A stretch of DNA of 64,000 bases from Tanypteryx hageni (Eukaryota > Arthropoda > Insecta > Odonata > Petaluridae). The DNA is taken from positions 134,593,681-134,657,680 of the forward strand of contig CM054116.1 in the NCBI GenBank assembly GCA_028673005.1, written 5' to 3'. The notes beneath the pieces were generated by a model. It worked only from the letters and a program-made list of their open reading frames with translations. It was not told where the DNA came from and searched no databases. This document shows, piece by piece, positions 24,566-39,100 of this stretch; within the stretch, counting starts at the first letter, position 1, and each line of letters starts with the position of its first letter. Position numbers and translations under genes: made by a program.

Positions 24566-27177
24566 CCAGGGGCCTACATTCAGGTTCTGCTAGGTTTGTG
24601 CCACACATCCAATGAACGTAATGAAATATTGATTCAATGATTTTAATCCTTGAACCATATAAGGTGATGGTAGACATCAAAAACGTTTTTATTAATTCAC
24701 CATCTACAGCAACTCTGCCCCACAGCCATAAAAAAATGTATGCTGCACAAAGTGACAAACTTCCCCATCCTTGATTCCACAGCCTAGCATTGGGTGTGTT
24801 GAGCCATGGAGCAAAGTCACTTTATGCGGTGAATGGAAAAAAATGTTTTAGCAACTAAAATCGCTGTATGCGGTGAAAGATTTAACCAAAACAATGAAAA
24901 TACACATCATGTTGATTGCCAAGCAATGCAGTTGAGCTGAAAATTTGCTGAACATCTACCGCTATTTTCCATCGCATATTAATGCAGTACGTGCACCGAG
25001 GGATAGTTGGCGAAGGCAACCAACCAACTTTGCTTGTATTTCTGACGGCACAGAAGGTCATTCCATGAGACCTGTCATGCAAGTGTTGCCATTCCTCTCA
25101 TGACTTTTGCTTCTTGCTGATTTTGGCTTTCATTAGCTCTGTATTTATGTAAATTTTAAAATGGCTTTATTTTAATGCATTTTTTCCTGTACTATTTATA
25201 TGCTTATTATATTATCATTTGAAGATGGCTATTGTGTTCACTTATCATGCAACTTAAATTAATCCTCTTTTACCTCAAGGACCATGCTTCAAAATCCACT
25301 GTATGCCAGTGGATGATACATTGCTGCATCAAATTCAAAAATAAGCACTTGAATAAATATGTATATATTTATCTTAGGTATCTTTGATAACCATAACAAG
25401 CTCATAAAACCATATGAGCATTTTGGCAGCCATCTTCAGTAGTGATTCCCCAAAAGTAGTTTCTAAATAGATGAATTTTTTTTCGATAACAAGACAATCT
25501 CAATATTTCTCTATTTAACATTGCTGTATGGTATACAAGTACTGTGGAAGAATGAGATAAAGTTCATTCATTTTGTAACTGAAAATATATCTTAAGCCTA
25601 GAATTCCTCAGGATAGAAAATATGAGTTCTACTTAAACATATAAAGACTGAATAACCCGATATTATAATAGATATGCTAGAGGAAAGTCTAACACACAGA
25701 AAGGAAAAATTTCAACTAAAAAAATTTCAAATGTTATGCAATTATACCCAGTCATTTAAAAAATACATTTTAAAGTTTTCAAACTATTTTAAAGATGAAT
25801 AACATAAATTAATGGTTGAAGAACTTCTAATTTAATTTAGATGAAGCTATGTTCATCATATGAATATGAAGTGCTTTTGCTGTAAATGCAGTGATTTTAC
25901 AAAATAAAACTCACAAAGCATCAAAATTAATTGCAGGAAAAATATATTTAATCTTTGTTTTGATATTATGCCATAAATTGTCAGTGACACACCTTGAAAC
26001 TATGAACACATATGCTAACATTCGTATTTTAGTAAAATTTAACATAATCTGGAACTATTCCATTTTTGCAAGTATTTTTTGTCAATCTCTTCATAAATAA
26101 ATGACAGATCACATTTATGTAAAAACAAATATTAAAAAAAGAAATAAAAGTTATATACAACCATATTTTAAAGTTTAGTAAACAATCTTTGCTATGACAG
26201 GATTAAGATTATATAAAGAGATGTTCACTAACACTACCTAGGAACATAGATTAGAGAAAATTATAGACACCAATTCTCTCAGTGGGAATGTAGGAAGGAA
26301 AAAGTTTATTTTTTAGAAAGTTTGCATACTGCATTTATAAGGGTACACAACACAACATTGCACATAATTGTATATGATGCAAAAATAACATCAAAATGGC
26401 ATTATCCATCAATAAAATTAAATACACATTCTCAGGTTGAAATATAACATTATGCTCTATTAAATCTTTCATCAGATTAAAAAAATAAATTGCACTGTTG
26501 ACTTTTAAAATATAGTTCACTTGTAAAATTTTCTTCATTTAAATAATAATATATTTAAATGGGTAACGTAATTGGATTCTGAAAATGAAATAAATCATTT
26601 TCAAGTTAAAAAAACAAAATAAAAATAGCCATCTATATCCAAAACTGATTTTTAAAAAGTTGGAAGAATTACAACAGAATATTGCTGACTAAAAGACTAA
26701 ATTCCAATGTATAGGTCTTGTAGCATACAGTATTAAATAATCAGGCTAGGGCATTCATTTAAAATAAAATATGACCAAACTTATAGACACACAATTACAG
26801 CTAATGCATAAAATATAAAAGTATATAGAGAATAACCACATAAAAAGTAAGGATTTAATAATAACATGAAAGAGTATAAATACCATGTTGAAAGTAATCC
26901 AAATAGTAGTTAATAGTAGGCAAGATGTCTTTACCACAGCTAAGAAGCTGTGATGCGATTATTAGTATTAACAGAGACTAGCAATGAAAAAATTACATTT
27001 TGTAGAATGGTCACACCAAAGGAAATACTGATAGCCATCCTGAATGACATTGCTCCAGATGTTTACAATAGAAAATAAAAATATATAAAGAATATATTGT
27101 TACCAATATATAAGAACAGTATTACATAAATAAAAATAACATACTAAGTCATTAAGCTATAAGAGTGTTACCAAGTA
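24566..27177. other. intergenic, nothing recognised
   Basis: Very AT-rich. A pair of similar motifs (CACTTTATGCGGTGAA and CGCTGTATGCGGTGAA at 24820-24880) suggests part of an old repeat. I see no coding exon, RNA gene or intact element. Confidence 0.4.
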
Positions 27178-27654
27178 CAGCAAGTCCTCGATTTACGTCA
27201 GGGATGCGTTCCAGGAAAGTATGATGTAAATCGAAACAACATATATCAAAATCGAATTTTTGTGATCGCTTTAATTCATGTATATACCAATCTAAATGAC
27301 GTAGCTTGCAGAAACAAAACCGATGATGCATTCGGCAACAATTCTGAACGAAAACATAGGCACCTTGCTCATAAATATCAAGATGCCTCGGGAAAATATT
27401 TTCAAAGGAGGTGAATAACAATAATTGTCTTCGTTGTCTCTTTTAACCGGACTAAATGACATTAAATCAAAGAACTAAAGTAGGTAATGTCTTTCATGCT
27501 ACTGAAGAAGCTAACCAGGCAAATACGACGCATTTTTTAAAAATTTCATTAAAAATACGGGAATTACAGTAATTAAAAAACTCCTAGGACACCAGTCAGC
27601 AATGACATTATAATGAATCAATGTAAATCGGAACGACGTAAATTGAAGACACTG
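27178..27654. mobile_element. pogo/Tigger-like MITE flanked by TA
   Basis: The left end reads CAGCAAGTCCTCGATTTACGTC, shared in pattern with the right end reverse-complemented, CAGTGTCTTCAATTTACGTC. Further in, AAATCG-rich motifs also pair. TA lies on both sides (27176-27177, 27655-27656). The ends resemble the CAG-TC-TCG-ACGTC type of Tc1/mariner pogo-like elements. The 477-bp body has no transposase. Confidence 0.65.
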
Positions 27655-27656
27655 TA

Positions 27657-30155
27657 TAGTATGAAGAGCAAGAAACATAAAATTCAGATCTATACCTGTC
27701 AGACTGATGGACACTCATTCTTTATCGAGAATCTCAACCCTTCACAACATTTGTCGAGTGGATGAAACTCAGCATTGCTAGTACCTGCTAGAGCTTATAT
27801 GCCAAAGCTTACTCAACACATCTTCAATGTCATTACGCTTCTAGCCCATCTTTGTACAAAAATAATGAATTCGCTTGAGATTCAAATAATTTTTTTGACC
27901 ATCACCAAATATGTTAGAAATTATACAAATTAAGTAACAATAAGTTAAATGGACAATGGAAAATTCTGAATGGAGGAGAACATTAGAGTAGTTAGGGATT
28001 TTGAAAAGGCCTTGCATTATGTTATGATGGATAAAAAAAGAGCATGGCAGAACATTCTGGAAATTAATTTAGAGATACTCGTATGACATAAACATAATGC
28101 TTCATAAATTTCTTCATTTGAAATAATTAGACAAATGGAAGGAAAATCCTTATAGATACTCCTTCGTTACCTGTTCTCCCTCTGAAAGTTTCTCTAAAAT
28201 CTGAAAGAAGTGCCATATATGCAATAGTCTCAAATGGCTGCTCGAAAGTAATATATCAAGACCAGTGAATAGTTTATTACAGAAGAAGGATAGGCCTATT
28301 CACAAGAACATCTTACAGAAATGTATCATGATTCAATGGTGTGTTTTTGAGCATAAGGCGACCCATGTGAAGAGGTGGGCAAAAAAAGAAATGAAAAAGA
28401 AAATAAAATGGCATGAGAAGGAATCATATCCAAACCCTGGTCTTTCCAAGTAAATGCTCAGCATAAAAATTTCTCACCCATTTCTATATATCTTTACCCA
28501 AACATTTTATTTAAGCTCTATTTAATTATCTTTTTTTCATTTCCATGTGGCGTATAGGTTTTCCATCCCATAGATACAGCCTATTTAGTAGGCATGAAAT
28601 ATTGAAAATGGAGAAAACACAAGCAATGAATGAGTTCTTTGCCAAGGTAATGACACTAGCCAAGATTACTCAAATTGACAATTAGGTAATTAACATGCTG
28701 CAACTGTCATAAACTTGGATTAGTTAGAAAAATCAATTTCTTTAAATTTTTCATGATTTCACCTAGAGTTCCACGTTGCTAAATGTTGGCTGACAAAGAA
28801 AATACAAAAGCAGTTTATTTTGAACTGAATGAAATTTTGGAAGAGAAGGTAAATCATTTCTTTCTAAAGCAAGACATAGGGGACATTTTCAACTCTTCAG
28901 GAAAGAGTCATGGCTAAGCAACTCCAATTCAATGTGAGGGTCAGTCTATTTCTGGACAAAGTTGGTGTTCAACTTACTAACAATGATTTGTTACAATCGA
29001 CAAAAACTCCCACAGAAGAAATGTCTTAATTTATACTGACTCTCTTACTTTACATGTATGATATTTTGATCCAAGATGTGTAATATTGTGCAAGATTTAC
29101 CATTAGAATAAAATCTTAAACTATCCAAGTTTCTGAACTGAGTTCCTTAAGATTCTTGATTTATTTCCTGTTTTGGTTTGGAATGCAATGGAAGATATTA
29201 ACTTAAGATACACTTCAAATATGACACTGTTTAAAGAATGCTGACCAAGTGAATAACAAGAGAGCATTTTAGAAGAATAAAATTTAGAAAAGACATATAC
29301 GACATAATTCTTGTGGCAGAATACAGCAACTATGAAATTGCCACACTAGAACACCATGAAGTACTAAGAGTTGGCAAGTTTGATTTTTTGTCATATTTTC
29401 TAAACTAAAGTCACAATTGTAGACAGAATGAATATAAGAAAATAGAAAATTTGAATTACATAGAGAAACATACAAGAAAATGATCTGAGTGGTGATAGAG
29501 GTTATAAATTTAAGGCACAAAAATTTATCGTAAAAGAAAAAGGGAATTATTGAGACTGTTCATTGTCAAAATATGAGAACAATTTGTGAAGTGTGAAACT
29601 GCATAAAATATACAGAAATTATCACCTAACAGATAACAGTGGTATGAAACTATAGGGGGAAAATAAGTGAAACGGAAACTTGGAGTGAGGGAGTGAAATG
29701 AAAGTATAAAACACAAAAACAAACGGGTAGGAAAATATTTAAAAATAATTTGTGCTTAACAAAAATAGCAAATTCAAATACTTCACACTGCAAACAAAAA
29801 AAACAACTTAAATTAAAAAAAAGAAGGGTAATCATAAATGTGATGGGAAAATATTGTAAAAAAATACAAATCAGCTAAAAAATAAAATTTCCTTTGATAT
29901 GTGGTAAGTATAAAAAATAACACGCATTAATTTCCAATCTTACTAGTAGACTTAAGGTAATCTGTTACAATGTTTTTAATACTGAATCACAAAATAGCTG
30001 CAACCTTTCTCTATAATTATGTTTTAGACATTTTAGAAGGAAGTATGGCCATGCGGAGTGAATCAAAATATAAAAAATGTCTTCTCTTGTCTTGGAAGTG
30101 CTTGGTCACCTATTAAGATAAATGCATTTCAAGTCTGCACATTTATGAGGTTTTT
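27657..30155. other. downstream flank of PHM, nothing recognised
   Basis: AT-rich sequence between the MITE and the PHM stop codon. No exon or element was recognised. Short open frames on both strands (for example 28265-28453) have no known motifs. The PHM 3' UTR must occupy the right part, but I could not choose a polyadenylation site with confidence. Confidence 0.4.
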
Positions 30156-33100
30156 TTATAAAGTGGAAGCCTCTGTATCAGGAATGTTGTTTAAATCATT
30201 GTTTATAGACCAGAAGAATGTTGGTGGACCACTTGTAAAGCAGTACTTCCTCTCCAATGGCGTGTCGTTCTCCACCCAGTACATGAGATAGAAGTTGCAC
30301 ATTTCATCTTGGTTGGTAGGGCTGCAAAGGGAAAGGAAAACAAAACATTATAACAATTATACTGCGGTGGTAATTAGAAAATCTCACTCAAACACTTACC
30401 CCACATAAGTCCACCTATCTCGCTTGCTATCCATTGTACATCTTGCAGCCTGAAATCAATATATGCACAATTAAGCTTCTTTTACACTAAGAGTAATGCA
30501 ATTATTCTATTTATTTGTTAAATGTAACAGAATTTTTATCAGTAATCCCAGTGAGTGGTATTTTTGTACTATGAAGATAATACTTTCTTTATAATTGAGT
30601 GCTAAATTCTTTGAATCATTGTGTGTGTGTGTATGTATGTACATATGCATGTATGTATGTATATACAGATATGCCTCGTTTAGCGCATGCTATTTTAGCG
30701 CATTTTTGATATTATTATTTTTTTTATTATTTTTATTTATTTTTAATTCCATAAAAATTGCATACACAAAGCATTACAATTGTCAGGAGCCGTCATAGAG
30801 GACATTCACAACATATATATATACTATGGGAGTTACATATCAAAACAAACATACAAAAAGTACAGAGTGAGTACATAATACATATGCTACATTTTCTTAT
30901 ATGTTCTATGTTTCATATTTTATAATTGTGCAACTAGCCTTCATCAAAAATCATCATATATATTTGAAAGTAAGAAAACATATTAAAACTACAATCTCAA
31001 AATACAGCAATATTTAAATATAAAACAAATAAATTACATGTTAGAGTTTCTTCCTGTTACATGTTTTTGGAGTAGCATACATCAATAAATTCTTCCACTG
31101 AGTAAAAAGCATTCTCCAGTAGAAATTTGTACATTTTGTTCTTAAAGTCTTTTTCTGATCTGCTAGACTTAAGGTTGGGAGATAAAATATTAAACCATTG
31201 AATACCTTTATATTTGGGTAGGCTTTCATACAATTTTAGTCTATGTTGGATAAGACGGTAAGAGGAATTGCCTCTAGTGAAGTGTTCATGGACATCTTTA
31301 TTAGATATTATATCATCCAAAGTAGTTAAATATAGCAATGTCCTATATATTACAATGGAGGGGAGTGTCAGTAGTTTAAGGTCAACAAAAGCCTGCCTAC
31401 ATGTTTGTTTCAGGGGTAAGTTTGCTATATAGCGTATTGCTTTCTTTTGTAAAATGAAAAGATTCTGTAAATTTGTTTTACTAGTGTGCCCCCATAATTC
31501 AATTCCATAGACAAGGTATGGGTAAATCAGTCCAAAATAAGCAGTTTTCATAACTCCTTGTGTACAGCGATATTTTAGGTTCCTTAAGACGTAAAGATTT
31601 CTGCTAATTTTATGCGATATTTCATCTATATGGTAATTCCAGCTTAGTTTTTCATCAATAATTAAACCAAGAAATTTTGTGCAGTGGTTTTTCATTATCA
31701 TGATATCTCCTACAAAGTAGCTATTTTCTGAGTCATATAAGCGTGGGGAGAATTCTATAAAGCATGATTTTTCAGTGTTTATTGTGAGAAGGTTTTCATT
31801 ATAATATTGTGCAATGCTGTTTAAGACAACATTTCCCTTTATTTCCAGTTGAGAGTACAGCTTATCAGCTATTGTGATAGAAGTATCATCCGCATACAAA
31901 ATTATAGTCCCATCATTAATAACAGATTGGATGTCATTTATATATAATAAGAAGAGCAAGGGCCCAAGAATTGAGCCTTGGGGAACTCCATTGGTAGCAG
32001 TGAGATTAGATGACATAATATGCCCCTGGCATGTCTGTAGTTTTGTTACCTGCATTCGGTTTGTTAAGTAAGATTTGATGAGACTATGGGCTTGACCTCT
32101 TATTCCAAAATTTTCTAGTTTTTCAAGTAGTATGTCAAAATTTACGCAGTCAAAAGCTTTTGATAGATCCAAGAAGATACCAGTGGAGTTATTTCCTTGA
32201 TCAATATTGCTGATAATTTTTTCCAGAAAGGTGATTGCCGCAGTAGTGGTAGATTTGCCCTTTATGAATCCATGTTGGGTGTTACAGATTATGTTATGCC
32301 GTTTGAGGAAAGGTGTGAGTCTATTCAGCAGTATTTTTTCAAATATTTTGGAAAAACATGATATCAGAGATATGGGCCTGTAGTTCGCTACATCCCTTTT
32401 GTCACCCTTTTTATAAATTGGATGAATTACAGATATTTTGAGAGCATTTGGAAAGATTCCTTCTTCAAAGGCTTTGTTAATGGTGTTAGATAAAGGAGAG
32501 GCTATGGATGATGCACATGCTTTTATGGCAGTAATAGGAATACCATCATATCCTGCAGAATTTTTTGCTTTCATGTTTTTAATTATGCTTTTGACCTCTG
32601 TGTCATTAGTTGGAAAGAGGTAGATACTTTGAGCAACTCTATTATTCAAGAAATGTTTATCCCTTGAAGTGTTAGGTAGTTTTTTGGATATTTTTGCAGC
32701 CATTGTGTTGAAAAAACTATTGAAATAATTTGCAATTTCCATTGGGTCGTTGATGGTGACTTTATTGATACATATTTCAGTGGGGGAGGAAGTTGGTGTT
32801 TCCTTTCCTCTGGCCTGATTAATAATATTCCATGTACTTTTACTAATATTATTCGAGTTTAGGATATAGGCATCATTGTATTTCTTTTTAGTTGTTAACA
32901 CTAAATTATCATAAAACTTTTTGTAATTTGAAAATTCATGTTTACTATTAATGTCTCTATTTGATAAATATATTTGTTCAAGATGGCAAAGCTCTGCCCT
33001 GGCTTTTCTGATTGAAGCATCAATCCAGTTACTTTTTTTTGTTATTTTATTCCATTTTTTTACAGTTGTGATAGGGCAACTGAGGTTGAACCAGTAGGAG

Positions 33101-36100
33101 AAGGTTTCAATGAGATTATTATATTTGTCATCTGCTGTATTATTGAGTGTCACACCAGACCATTCTTCATTCATTGTTAAATTTTGAAGGCGCATTAGGT
33201 TTTCTTTCTTACAGTTATGCACTTTAAATGGTACGTAATGCGGTGGGCTTACTAAATTTTGATATAAGTTTATGCTAATTTTTATAGCTAAATGATCAGA
33301 TAGTGAGGAATGAATTACTAGAGAGGTAAATGCAGAAGGATTTAGATCAGTTAAAATATTATCTATACAGGTAGCTGTGATATTTGTTATCCTTGTAGGT
33401 GAAGATATGGTATGTTTTAAGCCAAATAGTTCAATAAATGAGATAAATTTTTTACTGTTTCTTGTATTTTCCAATATATTCACATTAAAGTCACCAATAA
33501 TAATCAATTTACTCTTTAATTTTGGCTGCATGTTTTCGATTATTTGTGTTAGTTGGTTCAGGCAGAGATCAATATTACCACTAGGGGGGCGATATATTCC
33601 TAGGATATACATTGTATTATTATTTCTTGGGGTGAGTTTTATGCCTGTAATTTCAATGTTTTCCTGGTCTGAAAATCTATCCAGTTCTAAGTTGTCTATA
33701 TGAATTTGCAATTTACTATTGACAAGTATTATAACACCTCCACCTTTTTTTCCTTTTCTGCAGCTGACTGCACCTAATTTCATTTTGGACAATATGTTAC
33801 GATGTGTTTGTTCTAGTTTTAACCCATGTTCACTGAGTACCAAAATATCAGGGGTTTCTTCTTCAATAAAAACCTCGAGCTGGTCAATTTTATTGCCCAT
33901 ACCTTGGATGTTTTGATGTATTACATTTAGTCACTTTGATTTGGCTTTGGAAATCCCATCCATGCTTCTTGTTGTGATTCCTGTTGAGGGTTGGGCTGGG
34001 ATCAATACACCAGCTTGGCCTCGAGTAATCGTTTTAGGAGCCTGATTACAGGTGGGATTGTGGCTGGGATTAGGTGGCAAAATTGGAAGAGGATTTTTAT
34101 CGGCACTTTCACTTGGGTTGCTATCACAATCAATAGCACTGGCTGAAGAATCATAATGAGCACTTGCTGTATTCTGACAGGGGACACACAATGGTGAGGG
34201 TGGGTCACTTAGTTCAGATTTGCTAATTTCACTCTTTCTCCACCTGGTGAAGGAAAACCTACTAACACATGCACCTTCTGGCCAGTTTTCACTTTTATTC
34301 AAATCTGATAAGAGAGAGAGATCAGCACTGATTTTAAAGGAAGCACTCTGACTGCTGTATATGTCAAGTTTTTCGCATGTAAAATTATCGTTATTATATC
34401 TCTTTGAAAGAAAGTTTATAATATTATCACATGTAACATTCACATTAACTCGTCCCAAATAGAGCCAGGCACGTTTAGGGATTGCTGTAAAACTGTTTTT
34501 TTCCTTGCTGGAGCCGAATATTAAGTGTTTTACTTGCTTACCTCGTTTTGCTATGCCAGGACCGCGTTTCGATAAACTCGTACTCTCCTTAATGGAGACT
34601 TCTGATGGACATTCGTGATGAGAGTTTTCATGTAGGCTGTCGGCATATTTACTTATGGTTTTGTTCCTTTTTTTGTAGCTCACCTTTATAAAACCATCGT
34701 CACTATGAGAAAAAATTTTGTCGGAATTCTCTGACGCATTTAGGGTATCAGTTGGAAATTTTGACGGTTGCAGGTTAGTTCCACCGGAGGACACAACGGC
34801 ATACTTAGCAGATGGGTTGGGGGCTGATTCTGCATTAATATCTGCAGTGACTACGTTACTTGGGATAACTTCTCGTTCAATGAGCGCATTGCTCAATTTG
34901 TTTTTAATTGAATTACTACATACTTGCTTGGACTCCACAAGCGCCAGTCTTTCTTCCAGGCAGAGTAAGTTCCTGATAATAAAATCAAAAACGGCCGGAG
35001 AGGAATTTTCGATGCCAGGTCGCGCGGTGTTTAGGTTCACTGTTGAGCAACAGGTTTCACACATCCAGAAAATCGATTTATGACCCTGGATTACGTTAGA
35101 TTCTATTTCTGTAAGATTGGAGCACTTTAGGTGGTAATATCCCATGCATCTACCGGCACATGGTAATTATAGCGCTGTTAGCATCTCAGGACTAACATTT
35201 TTATTTTTGAAAATTTTTAAAATAATGCTTCTAAATGCTACGGTCCTTTATTATGGTCCCAGCATTTTTCTCACCTTCATTTGTACTTTCACTCTCTGTT
35301 CAGAGATAGTCATTCCACTCTAATTAAAGACAAGTTGTTGTTATTTATACGTTTATTAACTTTATTTCTATTTCACTCGTTCACTTTTATTATATTTTTT
35401 ACATTGTTTTGAGGCAATTCCACAGTATTTTTAAGTGATGCTAACATCGGAAGTTGTTAACGTTGCTGTTGAGATGTGCAGGGTTGGGTTCGCATCGGAT
35501 GGGTTTTTGCTTAAGATTAGGTTAGATTAGGTTCACGACAACTTTAACTTTAGCTATTGTTAGTCATTTGTTATTCTGATGTTTTTTTGCTGTTGGTACC
35601 TATGCTAAAGTTACGTGTCTGAAGCTGCAGCGGCGCCGCTGAATCGTAATATCACTCGTATTCCGTTTTTTATTTACTTTTGCGCTGGCCAATCACCAAT
35701 CGAAGATCTTCGTGATCATGAAGAATTTTAGGAATATTTCAAGGTAATACAGTATATTGCTGTTTTACCAAGTAGATGCCAGAAATACTTATGATATTTT
35801 GTATATCTCGTTTATTTTATAATACGTTTTTTCATCGAAAATGTTATGTTATTAGAAAATTGTGATTTTCCACCATAAAGAATTAATTTTTTTAAGTTGT
35901 TGTACACCAATAAGTTCATAATAAATAATTATTTAAAAATAATTGTCATATACCGTATTAACTCGTTTAATACCCGCACACGGGAAATGTCCGCACCCCC
36001 GTTTTTAGAGCTAAAAATCTGGAAAAAACGGTAATTCGTGTCATATCCGCACTTCTAAAATTTTGATATTTTACAGCAATATCGGTTGAATAATCTATCT

Positions 36101-39100
36101 GAAGTCGAATTTGATGATATAATTATGGCAACAAGCAAATATTTAAGAAATGACTTCAAAAATTATTTTTAATACTTTTTTAACGTACGTAAACATGAAA
36201 AATTCACATCCATTGCCATTATATTACACGGAGACAACTCAAAAACCTATTTTGGAGTCTAGCTCCTTGATCTCGCAGAAATTTTCAATTTTGAGATAAT
36301 TGAGTAATTTTCGCTAATTTTGCAAAATTACGCTAACTCGACCATTATTCCCCTAGAAAAAGTGCGAATTTTACATAAATAAACGTAAACAGTTCATGCT
36401 CAAAATAAATACCCGTGTCAAATCCCTCAGACACATATTACCAAAAATAAACCGGTCACTAGACGCACTGCGACCGGTTACATAGAAGCGTTTCTCACGT
36501 TTCTGTCTATGCCTGCGTCTCTGCGTGCGTCCCTGCCTGCCTGCGCCCCTGTCTGCCTGCGTCTGAAGCTTTCCGGCATGAACGCAAATAAACCGGGAAC
36601 GGTCGGCTCGATTTCGACAAATCTTTCGCCTGAATACTCGGCCCGAACGCCTACAGGTTTTAAGTGGGTAGTCATCCCCCGGAAAGGCATGGGTTCGATA
36701 CCAGGATAGTTTTCGTTTTTTTCATTTGATTAACACGTAATCGGTTAGAATACGTAGTGTAGACCTTTATTCTTTAACATTTTTAAATATCTTACGATCG
36801 AGACTCTGACTCGAGATTTACACTATTTCACGTAAAAAGAAATGATTCTTAATTTCGATTCAGTTGTTTAATTCTTGTTTGCTCATATTTTAAGTTTATA
36901 TTCGATTTTCTCCGATTTTTCAACATTTCAATTGCTGACCTCGGATTTTTGCAATGTTAGACTCGGGCTTTCAGGTGCATTTGCACGAAGCCTACAATGA
37001 AACGAATCAAGGAAAATAACCGATTGAAAATTTATTTGAAAAGTTTCGTGTAAATATAAAACAAATGAAATACGCAGCGAGGAAAAGAAACGATTCCAAT
37101 TCATTGTAATAATGGACAACTTAACATTTCAAATAGAAACATTTCATGCATACATTGAAAATATCGTTTCGTTTGCAAGTTTTATTGTGCAGTTTAAGCA
37201 AATTACAATATTGATAATGTTTGCGATTAATTTCTTTTGATATTGACGCGCGGTCGGTGCATTTATTACTTAATATTAAACAAACCACAGAACATACGAT
37301 ATGCAGTACCATCAGAAATGTTGAAAAAAACAAAAAATATTGTGTACCAGTAGTCTAAATCATGTAGGTATGTGCTTTTGGTTATGAAAATGGTGTGAGC
37401 TATATAATTATTTTAAGAGGGGCAATAAAAGTGATTCAACTAATAACACTCTTTGTAACATTTTTTTGTCATAGGAACTATCGCATTGGGTCACTTCATG
37501 CAATGGTCTCTAGATGTTTGCAGGAAGTACTGCAACAGGCCCCTAGTTTCAATTAAAAGCATTAAAGGTCCATTTAAAAGCAATGAGGTCATTGCCATGG
37601 TTTTTTATACATTTCCATTGTTGAAGAGAGAAAAAATTTATACTTTTTTAAGAATTCAGTTCTTTCAGATAAACAACTGTTCTTTTCTCGAATTCGTATC
37701 CCAATTTTAAGTTACCTATTTAAAAATGCATTTTTAGAAAGTCTTGCACTGAATCCCATGCTTTTATTATGGGGTATTGAAATGGAACATTGGGGTTAAA
37801 AAGACCCCTTAAATATGAAATTTTTTGTGATTTTCGATTTTTCTCGTCCATTGTGTCACTCGACCTACTTACATGCCAAATTTCGGATTTCTAGCCTTTC
37901 TTGAAGTACCTAATATATTTATGTCAGTGAGTGAGTGAGGCACAAGTAGCCTTTTTATTATATAGATAAAGATGGGACAGAGTATTTACCGTGGGCAGTA
38001 AGGTTGATGATGTGGGATGGAGGGGAGGGGATAGCTCATGCAACCTTAGCGCAGAGGTTTGCAACCTTTTTCCAATAGCAACCTGCATTAATATTTCCGA
38101 GTACCTCAGTGGATCAAATTTAAAGTGATGGTTGTTTCGATTGGACTCATTTTAAGTCTCAGATGGTCAAACTTTAGCCCTTAAGAGAATGTGTAGTATG
38201 TTATAATGTAAGAGTCCCACATGGTCATTTTGACCATGTTGGAAAAAAATTGTACCCATTTGAAAAATAAAATAAATAAAAAGTTCATGAATAGGTTTAG
38301 TAAATAAATTGTTTGCCTGTAAATAATTACATAAATACTTCTCATTTTCAACAAATTTACCGAGAATTGCAAACCAAAAGTTGACATGCATAGTCTGTGG
38401 AGTGGATGAAAGTATCTCACGAAGAGGGGTATGGGGTTGGGCGAATCTTACAGTATATATATATATATGATGTAATTATTTTTACAAATTTTTCTTTATA
38501 TACCATTACAAAGTGTGCCCGAGCAGGAATTTATATTTTCACAGAATTTAAAGCGCAAATGATAAATTTTACGAGGACCATGGTAGGAGGTTAGTGTGAG
38601 AAGGTGAAACATTTCAGAAGGTGGCATTATAGCATTGTCACTACATGTCTGCACATATTTGTTGTGATCTGGGGCATAATTTTGCCTTTTGCTTCAGGTG
38701 GTAGATTTCCATGCCATGGTCCTGAATTTTATATAAAATTAACTGCAATATTTAGCTGTGCTTAAAATTATAAATAGTAATAGTCATCAAAAATAATTTT
38801 CATTTGTATAAACTGACTACAATTTCAGCACATAATTTGTTTCATTATAAAACGGTATCAAATTAAATTTAGGGAAACATTAATGCTTTCTCAGTATTTA
38901 TAATTTCATGGCCAAATATTATCTTAGAATATAAAAAAATTAATATGCAAAAACTAAATATATCTACCAGCATATCTCCATAGCCAACTGTAACATTGTT
39001 GACGATGGGGTAAAACATCTGAGGTGTCAGAGGGTCTCTTTTCCCAAGAAGTGTCCAGACATCTGTCCCATCTTCTGAACGTGAAACTTTGTAACCAGAA

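Larger units (their letters stand above)
30701..35160 (-). mobile_element. near-complete LINE (CR1/Jockey group) inside a PHM intron
   Basis: On the minus strand the element has ORF1 (35145-33931), ORF2 (33930/33900-31057), a 3' UTR of about 350 nt and an A/AAT-rich tail at about 30735-30701. Both ORFs are uninterrupted, so insertion is probably fairly recent. ORF1 starts inside a PHD-like zinc finger, so the 5' end seems truncated at about 35160. A 5'-side sequence GCGCTATAATTACCATGTGC resembles GCGCTAAAATAGCATGCGC beyond the tail; this may be a diverged target duplication, or chance. It sits in the 8.5-kb intron between PHM exons 38968-39110 and 30400-30449, in the same orientation as PHM. 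Confidence 0.85.

Noticed and set aside
33377..33916. Plus-strand frames (108 and 65 codons)
   Set aside because: Antisense shadows of the LINE endonuclease region.
30661..35190. Clean target duplication for the LINE
   Set aside because: GCGCTAAAATAGCATGCGC and GCGCTATAATTACCATGTGC are similar but have several mismatches, which fits badly with intact ORFs; chance cannot be excluded.
36478..36709. Overlapping frames of 70 and 66 codons on both strands
   Set aside because: They come from a short CTGCCTGCG-type tandem and have no family features.
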